A DNA stretch of 5,214 nt from an uncultured Caryophanales bacterium (GTDB taxonomy: Bacteria > Bacillota_I > Bacilli_A > RF39 > UBA660): assembly GCA_947303225.1 (NCBI GenBank), contig CAMYXG010000087.1, positions 1 to 5,214 of the forward strand, read 5' to 3'. Each line of letters begins with the position of its first letter. Within the stretch, counting starts at the first letter, position 1. The notes below the pieces were generated by a model. That model worked only from the letters and a program-made list of their open reading frames with translations. It had not been told where the DNA came from and made no database searches. This document shows positions 1 through 5,214 of this stretch, piece by piece. The position numbers and the translations under genes are program-made.

Positions 1-381
1 ATGAAGTGTGTTTTAGATACTTTTGGAAAGTTACCTAGAGAGGTATTCTATCAAAAAGGGAATCATGTTGTTTTTAATGAAGAATTATTTGGAAATTATG
101 ATGAAGGAGATTTTCAAAAATTATCTTCATTATTAGGAGGTAGATTATCTTTTTTGGTACAAGTATTATCTTTACATACCTATTATTATCAAAGAGGTGT
201 AGAAAAGATGAAAGATACTAGTGAATATGAAAAACTTATTGAAGAAGATTTTAGTCATATTATAAATATGTTAGAAGATAGTCCAAATATGATAGAGCAA
301 GCATATCAATGGAGTTTGCTATATCAAAAATATAAGAATAGAATTGTGGGTGAAAAGGGTGGATATCAGTATAGAAAATAG
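1..381 (+). CDS. Unrecognised helical protein upstream of xerC (possibly 5' truncated)
   Basis: I do not recognise this protein. The open frame runs 126 codons from an ATG at the first base to TAG at 379-381. Because the window begins exactly there, no ribosome binding site can be seen, and the real start may lie upstream. Residues 1-35 look like a mixed or beta-rich segment. From about residue 38 the protein appears largely helical: a hydrophobic stretch (LSFLVQVLSL, about 49-58), then a charged acidic region rich in E, D and K (about 68-90), and a basic C-terminal tail (about 110-126). There is no signal peptide or clear membrane helix. Codon use matches the downstream genes, so it is probably real coding sequence. 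Its end overlaps the xerC start by about 23 nt, which suggests a shared transcript and translational coupling. It does not resemble the C-terminus of TrmFO, which precedes xerC in Bacillus subtilis. Confidence 0.6.
   Translation: MKCVLDTFGKLPREVFYQKGNHVVFNEELFGNYDEGDFQKLSSLLGGRLSFLVQVLSLHTYYYQRGVEKMKDTSEYEKLIEEDFSHIINMLEDSPNMIEQAYQWSLLYQKYKNRIVGEKGGYQYRK
349..353 (+). promoter_or_regulatory. Probable Shine-Dalgarno site deciding the xerC start
   Basis: GGTGA matches the right half of the AAGGAGGTGA consensus and sits 5 nt before GTG at 359. The same element precedes secDF (GGTGA ending 4 nt before ATG), and a variant precedes comN (ATGTGA ending 6 nt before GTG). The longer alternatives, TTG at 344 and GTG at 350, have no comparable site upstream. 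The element lies inside the upstream reading frame, so ribosomes finishing that gene could re-initiate here. Confidence 0.45.
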
Positions 382-1273
382 TATTCCTGAAGAATTAAAA
401 CAATATCAAGAGTATTTACAATATCAAAAAAATTATTCCTTATATACTATTGAGAGTTATTGTCATGATATTGTTGAATATTTGAATTGGTTAAAGGGAG
501 AAAACTTATCTTTTTTAACAGTAGAGTATAGTGATATTCGCTTTTATTTGATGTATTTAAAGGATGAAAAAAATGATCATAATACGTCGATTAATCGTAA
601 ATTAAGTTCTTTAAGAAGTTTCTATAAGTATTTAGCAAATGAAGGAAAAGTAAAAACAAATGTTTTTTCTTTTGTAAATGGTCCTAAAAAAGATAAAAAG
701 CTTCCAAGATATTTTGAATATAATGAATTAGAGGAATTGTTTTCTGTTCCTGATAGAAGGACTCCTATGGGACAAAGAGATTTATTATTATTAGAGATGT
801 TATATGCTACAGGAGTTCGTGTGGGAGAATTAACTTCTATTAAAGTTTCTGATATTAATTTATCTTTAAAACAAATATTAATATTGGGAAAAGGAAATAA
901 GGAGAGATATGTTACTTATGGGGAGTATTGTGAAGATGCTTTGAAGGAATATTTAAATGATGGTTATTCAAAATTGAATGTTTCTGATAGTCCATTCTTG
1001 TTTTTAAATCAGCATGGTGGAGTTTTAACAGAACGAGGAGTACGTTATATACTTGATCAATTAATAAAAAAGACTGAGATTCATAAAAATATATCTCCTC
1101 ATATGATTCGTCATAGTTTTGCTACTCATTTATTAAATGAAGGATGTGATTTACTTACTGTTCAAAAGTTATTAGGACATGAAAGTATTAAGGCAACACA
1201 AATATATACGCATGTAACAACGGATCGTTTAAAAGAAGTTTATTATCATAGTTTTCCTAGAGCAAAGAGATAA
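359..1273 (+). CDS. xerC: Tyrosine recombinase XerC-type (chromosome dimer resolution)
   Basis: Cytoplasmic site-specific recombinase. Family members act in pairs (XerC/XerD) at the dif site to resolve chromosome dimers before division. From GTG 359 it is 304 aa, the usual Xer length. Residues about 10-95 form the N-terminal SAM-like core-binding domain, and about 110-300 the catalytic domain. All catalytic residues are present: R154 (ATGVR), K178 (LGKGNKERY), H248 and R251 (HMIRHSFATHLL), H274 (LLGHES) and nucleophile Y283 (IYTHV). The TPMGQRD and ERGVRYIL segments are more like XerC/CodV than XerD; that assignment rests on recalled family patterns. The start is uncertain: TTG 344 would add 5 residues, and GTG 350 is also in frame. 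The gene overlaps the preceding frame and is followed at once by a terminator. The hslVU-codY genes that follow it in B. subtilis are absent here. Confidence 0.93.
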   Translation: MDISIENSIPEELKQYQEYLQYQKNYSLYTIESYCHDIVEYLNWLKGENLSFLTVEYSDIRFYLMYLKDEKNDHNTSINRKLSSLRSFYKYLANEGKVKTNVFSFVNGPKKDKKLPRYFEYNELEELFSVPDRRTPMGQRDLLLLEMLYATGVRVGELTSIKVSDINLSLKQILILGKGNKERYVTYGEYCEDALKEYLNDGYSKLNVSDSPFLFLNQHGGVLTERGVRYILDQLIKKTEIHKNISPHMIRHSFATHLLNEGCDLLTVQKLLGHESIKATQIYTHVTTDRLKEVYYHSFPRAKR

Positions 1274-1276
1274 ATC

Positions 1277-1317
1277 AAGAAAATGGAAGCGAAATACTTT
1301 CATTTTCTTTTATATTT
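1277..1317 (+). terminator. Intrinsic terminator after xerC
   Basis: Inverted repeat with arms 1277-1289 and 1297-1309: 13 pairs, all Watson-Crick except one G-U, around a 7-nt loop (CGAAATA). A T-rich stretch (TTTATATTT) follows. It starts 4 nt after the xerC stop. The stem is AT-rich and the T tract is broken by A, so it may be only moderately efficient. I counted the pairing by eye and computed no folding energy. Confidence 0.7.
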
Positions 1318-1326
1318 CGGTATAAT
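1298..1326 (+). promoter_or_regulatory. Probable sigma-A promoter for comN-secDF-rel
   Basis: A perfect -10 hexamer TATAAT lies at 1321-1326, in the only sizeable gap between genes. The -35 region is poor. Candidates at 16-18 nt spacing (TTCATT at 1299-1304 or CTTTCA at 1297-1302) match TTGACA at only three of six positions. Transcription would start near 1333, leaving a leader of about 28 nt before comN. The upstream terminator makes a promoter here likely, but the weak -35 means the strength is unknown or an activator is needed. Confidence 0.55.
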
Positions 1327-1344
1327 GTTAGTAATGGTTCAAAA

Positions 1345-1354
1345 AAGGATGTGA
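1345..1354 (+). promoter_or_regulatory. Ribosome binding site of comN
   Basis: AAGGATGTGA differs from the ideal AAGGAGGTGA at one base. It ends 6 nt before GTG 1361 and 9 nt before ATG 1364. The spacing used by the other genes of this window slightly favours GTG 1361, but both starts are possible and differ by one residue. Confidence 0.65.
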
Positions 1355-1360
1355 ACTTTT

Positions 1361-1624
1361 GTGATGAATGAATTTCATTCGAAAGAAGAATTATTCAAAA
1401 GAGTTTATCCAGCATTAAAGACACGTTATATTCAATTCTGTAGGTTAGGATATTCTGATGTTTCTGTTGAAGAAATATGGAACTATTTATCTAATCAATG
1501 GAAAAATGGAAATGATTTGATGCTTTCTGATATTGTGAATGATATTATGAATGTTACGTATGATGAGATAAAGGCTTTTTTGAATAATGAAAATACTATT
1601 TCAGACGACTTTTTTGAACAATAA
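1361..1624 (+). CDS. comN: ComN-like post-transcriptional regulator
   Basis: Small cytoplasmic protein of 87 aa that resembles the ComN/YrzD family (Pfam Post_transc_reg). In B. subtilis ComN is reported to act post-transcriptionally on the comE late-competence operon mRNA; whether that target exists here is unknown. The family pattern spans nearly the whole protein: a helix from about residue 9 to 28, then LGY (29-31), W40 with YL (42-43), a second Trp at 47, and the conserved block around LSDIVNDIM (55-63). There is no membrane segment or signal peptide. The identification is supported by position, because B. subtilis comN (yrzD) also lies just upstream of secDF. It starts at GTG 1361, or ATG 1364 one codon later. 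It ends in a run of stop codons 19 nt before secDF, consistent with one operon. Its acidic tail (about 76-87) is less conserved. Confidence 0.82.
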   Translation: MMNEFHSKEELFKRVYPALKTRYIQFCRLGYSDVSVEEIWNYLSNQWKNGNDLMLSDIVNDIMNVTYDEIKAFLNNENTISDDFFEQ

Positions 1625-1633
1625 TAATAGTAG
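1622..1633 (+). other. Four tandem in-frame stop codons ending comN
   Basis: The comN frame ends TAA TAA TAG TAG with no sense codon between. The last two bases of the run (AG, 1632-1633) are also the first bases of the secDF Shine-Dalgarno site. Confidence 0.9.
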
Positions 1634-1640
1634 AGGTGAT
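1632..1640 (+). promoter_or_regulatory. Ribosome binding site of secDF
   Basis: AGAGGTGAT matches the AGGAGGTGAT consensus at all positions but one, with the GAGG core 7 nt before ATG 1644. It fixes the secDF start at 1644. The same frame is open back to 1587, but that extension overlaps comN and has no such site. Confidence 0.85.
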
Positions 1641-1643
1641 AAC

Positions 1644-3923
1644 ATGAAAAAGAAGCAAAAGAATGAAAAGAAACAAGTTGTTGCTCGTACCATTATTTTG
1701 TGTGTATTGGTTGTAGCAATTGGATTTTTGTTTGTTCCTCTTTTTGGGGGATTGAAGTTTGGGTTGGATTTACAGGGAGGATTTGAAATCTTATATCGAG
1801 CTAGTTCTATTGATGGTTCGAAGATGACTAGTGAAAAAATAAAAGCTACTTATAAAACATTAAGTAAGCGTATTGATAGCTTAGGTGTAAGTGAACCAGA
1901 AATCATTATTGAAGGAAATGATAAAATTCGTGTTAAGTTAGCAGGTGTTAAAAATCCAGAAGAAGCTAGGGCACAATTGTCAACTGTTGCTACATTATCA
2001 TTCCGAGATACAGAGAATAATTTATTAATGAGTAGTGATGTATTGAAAGCTGGAGGAGCAAAGGTAAGTCAGGATTCTTCTGGAAATCCAGCAGTTTTAC
2101 TAAGTGTTAAAGATAAAGATAAGTTTTATGAAGTGACTAGTAAAATTAGTTCACAAGAAAATAATAGTATTGTTATATGGTTGGATTATAATGAATTAAT
2201 GGATAGTTATGAAAAAGAAAAAGGTCAATGTGGAACAAGTGGTTCTAATTGCTTAAGTGCTGCGACTGTTTCACAAGGATTTGCAAGTGATGTTATTATT
2301 CAAGGTAATTTTACACAAGATGAAGTAAATAATTTAGTTGATTTAATTAATAGTGGATCTTTACCAAGTAAATTAACAGAAATATCTTCTAATACTGTAG
2401 GAGCATCTTTTGGTAGTCAAACATTACAAACTACTTTGATTGCTGGAATTATTGCTGTTGGAGCAATTATGATATTATTAATGGTTATTTATCATTTTGC
2501 AGGATTTATTTCAGCAGTATCTATGTTCTTATATACATTCTTAGTATTCTTTGTATTTTGGGTTATAGGTGGAGTTCTTACTCTTCCTGGAATTGCAGCG
2601 CTAGTATTAGGAATTGGTATGGCAGTAGATTCTAATGTTATAACATTTGCAAGAATTAGAGAAGAATTACTAAAAGGAAAGAGTTTACCAAATGCTTTTA
2701 GAGAAGGATCTAAATCTAGTTTTAGTGCAATTATTGATTCTAATATTACAACGTTTATTGTAGCATTAATCATGTTCTTCTTTGGAGAATCTACCATAAA
2801 AGGATTTGCTACGATGTTAATGATTACTGTATTTGTAACAATGTTTACGATGGTATTTTTAACAAGAGCTTTATTAAAAATCTTTATTCATACAGATTTC
2901 TTTAATGATAAAACAAATTTATTTATTCATATTAAAAATGATGATATACCAGATGTTTCTAAAAATGAAGAAAGGGTTCCAAATAAATTTCATAATGTTA
3001 ATTTCTTTAAACATAAAAATGCATTTATTGGAATGTCTATTATTCTTATTTTGATGGGTGGAATACTTGTAGGTACAAAAGGATTTGTTCTTGGAATTGA
3101 TTATAAATCAGGTACTTCTATTGATATTATGAGTGAGAAAAAAATTACAAAAAAAGATTTGCAAGCTGATGTTAAGAAATTAGGTTATAAAGCAGAGTCT
3201 ATTGAAATTAATGGAGAAGATGTTAATATAACTATTGATAAAACAATTGATGGAGACAATGTAAAAGATGTAGAAGATTATTTTGTAGATAAGTATGAAG
3301 CTAAAGTAAATGTTGGAATTGTTTCTAATATTGTTCAAAAAGAATTAATCAAGAATGCAGTACTTGCTGTTGTCATTGCATTAGTTGGAATTATTGTTTA
3401 TATTTCCATTCGATTTAAATATAGTTATGCTTTGGGTGGTGTTGTAGCACTATTACATGATGTATTGATGATGTTTAGTATGTTTGCTATTTTCCGCTTA
3501 GAAGTTAATCCTATGTTTATAGCAGCAATCTTAGCAATTATTGGATATTCTATTAATGACACGATTGTATCTTTTGATAGAATTCGTGAAAATTTACAAG
3601 AAGCTAATCGTACTAAGATGAATGTTGAGAAGTTTGAAGAAATATGTAATCGTAGTATTCAAGAGACATTTACTCGTACTATTTATACTACTATTACAAC
3701 TTTGCTTCCTGTTATTATTTTAATTGTATTAGGTTCACGTGGTATTTTTACATTTAATATGGCAATGCTATTTGGATTATTATCTGGTACTTATTCTTCT
3801 ATCTTTATTGCTGCAGTTATTTTTATGGCACTAGAGAAGAAGAATATTGGTAAGAAGGCAAAACCTAAAAAGATTTATACAGATGATTATGAGGAGAAAT
3901 TGGTAAAAGGAATAAATTGTTAA
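1644..3923 (+). CDS. secDF: Fused protein translocase subunit SecDF
   Basis: Membrane protein of 759 aa (B. subtilis SecDF is of similar size). SecDF assists SecYEG and SecA by using the proton gradient to pull exported proteins across the membrane. SecD half, 1-410: TM1 about 15-34, GLDLQGG (40-46), extracellular P1 domain about 35-262 with SLGVSEP (79-85), then TM2-TM6 about 263-408. SecF half, about 455-759: TM7 about 458-482, LGIDYKSGT (483-491), extracellular domain to about 568, then TM8-TM12. Proton-relay residues known from Thermus SecDF have counterparts: D329 (GMAVDSN), D639 (GYSINDT) and R678 (ETFTRT). A cytoplasmic linker (about 410-457) joins the halves. An unusual detail is the close cysteine pair C196 and C203 in P1. 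The last residue is also Cys. It sits between comN and rel in a probable operon. Motif order and length leave little doubt about identity. Confidence 0.97.
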   Translation: MKKKQKNEKKQVVARTIILCVLVVAIGFLFVPLFGGLKFGLDLQGGFEILYRASSIDGSKMTSEKIKATYKTLSKRIDSLGVSEPEIIIEGNDKIRVKLAGVKNPEEARAQLSTVATLSFRDTENNLLMSSDVLKAGGAKVSQDSSGNPAVLLSVKDKDKFYEVTSKISSQENNSIVIWLDYNELMDSYEKEKGQCGTSGSNCLSAATVSQGFASDVIIQGNFTQDEVNNLVDLINSGSLPSKLTEISSNTVGASFGSQTLQTTLIAGIIAVGAIMILLMVIYHFAGFISAVSMFLYTFLVFFVFWVIGGVLTLPGIAALVLGIGMAVDSNVITFARIREELLKGKSLPNAFREGSKSSFSAIIDSNITTFIVALIMFFFGESTIKGFATMLMITVFVTMFTMVFLTRALLKIFIHTDFFNDKTNLFIHIKNDDIPDVSKNEERVPNKFHNVNFFKHKNAFIGMSIILILMGGILVGTKGFVLGIDYKSGTSIDIMSEKKITKKDLQADVKKLGYKAESIEINGEDVNITIDKTIDGDNVKDVEDYFVDKYEAKVNVGIVSNIVQKELIKNAVLAVVIALVGIIVYISIRFKYSYALGGVVALLHDVLMMFSMFAIFRLEVNPMFIAAILAIIGYSINDTIVSFDRIRENLQEANRTKMNVEKFEEICNRSIQETFTRTIYTTITTLLPVIILIVLGSRGIFTFNMAMLFGLLSGTYSSIFIAAVIFMALEKKNIGKKAKPKKIYTDDYEEKLVKGINC

Positions 3924-3925
3924 TT

Positions 3926-3937
3926 GAGGGGAGATGA
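3926..3937 (+). promoter_or_regulatory. Shine-Dalgarno region of rel, ambiguous between two starts
   Basis: A purine block GAGGGGAG directly abuts ATG 3934, leaving only 4 nt after its GAGG core. Read differently, GGAGATGA (3930-3937) is one mismatch from GGAGGTGA and ends 5 nt before an in-frame TTG at 3943. That spacing matches the other genes here better. In that case the ATG would be part of the ribosome binding site. Confidence 0.55.
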
Positions 3938-5214
3938 GTTCTTTGTCACATAATAAAGAAGATATTACAATTGATGATATATTAGAAAAAGCACGGGTTT
4001 ATATTGAAGACGAAGAACAACTTGCTGTTATAGAAAAGGCTTATGTGTTTGCGAAAGATAAACATGAAGGGCAATTTCGTAAGAGTGGAGAAGATTATAT
4101 TTATCATCCAATGAATGTTGCTTTGATATTAGTTTCTGTTTATGCAGATTATCAAACAATTTCAGCAGGACTATTACATGATGTTTTAGAAGATTGTGAT
4201 TGTACTGTAGATGAAATGTGTGATGCTTTTGGAGAAGAAATAACAAAGTTAGTACAAGGAGTTACAAAACTAAGTAAAATTCATTTTTCAACTGAAAATG
4301 ATTATTTAATTGATTATTATAAAAAAATTATAGTAGGAATGAGTGAAGATGTTCGTGTGATTATTATTAAACTAGCTGATAGGTTACATAATCTACGAAC
4401 TCTTTGGGCAATTCCAGAAGATAGACAAAAAGTAAAAGCAAGAGAGGCATTAGAAATATTAGCTCCTATTGCACATCATTTGGGTATTCATAAAATTAAA
4501 AGTGAATTAGAAGATTTATCATTGAGATATTTAAAACCAGATGTTTTTTATGATATAGCAGAAAAATTAAATAAAACAAAGTTAGAGAGAGATAAAACAG
4601 TTTATGATATGCAGCAAGAAGTTACCAGTCTTTTAAATGAACATCATATTCCACATGAAATTAAAGGAAGGGCAAAATGTATTTATAGTATTTATAATAA
4701 ATTAAATCGAGGAAAAAAATTTAGTGATATTTATGATTTATTAGCTTTAAGAATATTAGTAAATACAGAACAAGAATGTTATTTAGCACTTGGTTTGATT
4801 CATTCTAAGTTTCGTCCATTACCTAGAAGATTTAAGGATTATATTGCTATGCCAAAACCTAATATGTATCAATCTTTACATACTACTGTGTTTGGAATTG
4901 ATGGATATTTGTTTGAAATACAAATACGTACATATGATATGGATGAGGTAGCGGAAAATGGTATTGCCTCTCACTGGGCTTATAAAGAAAATGGCGGAAG
5001 TAGAGTTGCTGCTAATTTACAATCTACAACAGAACAAAAACTACAATTTTTTAAATCTATTATTGATTTAAGTCATGATAAGATGACTAATGAAGAATTT
5101 GTTAATAGTGTTAAAGATGAAGTATTAAATAATAATATTTATTGTTTTACTCCTAAAGGTGATGTTATAGAGTTACCGAGAGGAGCTACACCATTAGACT
5201 TTGCTTATAAGATT
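3934..5214 (+). CDS. rel: Bifunctional (p)ppGpp synthetase/hydrolase Rel, 3' truncated by window
   Basis: Cytoplasmic stringent-response enzyme. It makes (p)ppGpp from ATP and GTP/GDP when amino acids run short, and hydrolyses it otherwise. The frame is open for 427 codons to the window end; long Rel proteins are usually 700-750 aa, so ACT and other C-terminal domains lie outside. Hydrolase: HEGQFRKSGE (44-53), H58 (YHP), HDVLED (82-87), and D149 with N153 (LADRLHNLR); the HDxxED motif is intact. Synthetase: GRAKCIYSIYNK (245-256), YDLLALR with D268 (267-273), RFKDYIAMPKPNMYQSLHT (299-317), E328 with QIRT (330-333), and GIASHWAYK (343-351). The RFKD form of the RxKD motif is the one linked to bifunctional Rel, not EFDD as in E. 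coli RelA. TGS begins near 401 (YCFTPKGDVIELP). The start is ATG 3934 or TTG 3943. It lies 10 nt after secDF, so it is probably co-transcribed. Confidence 0.95.
   Translation, partial: MSSLSHNKEDITIDDILEKARVYIEDEEQLAVIEKAYVFAKDKHEGQFRKSGEDYIYHPMNVALILVSVYADYQTISAGLLHDVLEDCDCTVDEMCDAFGEEITKLVQGVTKLSKIHFSTENDYLIDYYKKIIVGMSEDVRVIIIKLADRLHNLRTLWAIPEDRQKVKAREALEILAPIAHHLGIHKIKSELEDLSLRYLKPDVFYDIAEKLNKTKLERDKTVYDMQQEVTSLLNEHHIPHEIKGRAKCIYSIYNKLNRGKKFSDIYDLLALRILVNTEQECYLALGLIHSKFRPLPRRFKDYIAMPKPNMYQSLHTTVFGIDGYLFEIQIRTYDMDEVAENGIASHWAYKENGGSRVAANLQSTTEQKLQFFKSIIDLSHDKMTNEEFVNSVKDEVLNNNIYCFTPKGDVIELPRGATPLDFAYKI

Noticed and set aside
1274..1360. Possible dif site or riboswitch in the gap after xerC
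   Set aside because: There is no dif-like palindrome with a central AT spacer. The only sizeable structure is the hairpin best read as a terminator, and the leader before comN is too short (about 28 nt) for a known riboswitch.
1587..1643. Upstream extension of secDF by 19 codons
   Set aside because: It overlaps the end of comN, lacks a ribosome binding site, and would bury the strong AGAGGTGAT site before ATG 1644.
2492..2797. Minus-strand open frame of 101 codons
   Set aside because: It lies entirely within the membrane-coding part of secDF, has no ribosome binding site or recognisable motif, and is explained as the antisense shadow of conserved SecD helices.
4028..4246. Minus-strand open frame of 72 codons
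   Set aside because: It is antisense to the HD hydrolase domain of rel. Its composition (many His, Leu and Lys) is what the complement of AT-rich sense codons gives, and no start signal was seen.
4945..4947. Asp at residue 337 where B. subtilis Rel has His (QIRTxxMH)
   Set aside because: E. coli SpoT also has Asp at this position as I recall it, so it is normal variation and not a broken active site.
5005..5100. Divergent linker between the synthetase and TGS domains of rel, considered as a sign of recombination or frameshift
   Set aside because: The frame stays open and the TGS motif resumes in register. This linker is variable in length and sequence in the family.

Overview
This window looks like ordinary core chromosome of an AT-rich Firmicute (Bacilli or a gut relative such as the Erysipelotrichia or RF39-type lineages). 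That placement is inferred from the strong A+T bias, the gene families and the comN-secDF linkage. Every tryptophan in the recognised genes is TGG, and no reading frame contains an in-frame TGA. This argues against a Mycoplasma-type code in which TGA means Trp. All genes lie on the + strand.

Layout: (1) positions 1-381 hold the end, or all, of an unrecognised helical protein. (2) An overlapping gene (about 359-1273) encodes a complete tyrosine recombinase, most like XerC, with all six catalytic residues. (3) Right after its stop comes a 13-bp hairpin with a T-rich tail, read as an intrinsic terminator, then a perfect TATAAT -10 box that probably starts the next transcript. (4) That transcript appears to carry comN (1361-1624, post-transcriptional regulator family), secDF (1644-3923, fused SecD-SecF membrane motor) and rel (from 3934 and open past the window end, bifunctional (p)ppGpp synthetase/hydrolase). 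The gaps are 19 nt and 10 nt. The rel frame has no stop before base 5214. It covers the HD hydrolase, the synthetase and the start of the TGS domain.

How they work together: XerC resolves chromosome dimers before division and stands in its own transcription unit. The comN-secDF-rel cluster joins a small regulator, a protein-export motor and the stringent-response enzyme. The order recalls the Bacillus subtilis comN-secDF-recJ-apt-relA neighbourhood, but with nothing between secDF and rel.

I saw no mobile element, CRISPR array, RNA gene, riboswitch or clear new system. The points worth a second look are small ones: start-codon choices, an internal Shine-Dalgarno site, four tandem stop codons, a terminator packed against a promoter, a cysteine pair in SecDF, and the compacted gene order.
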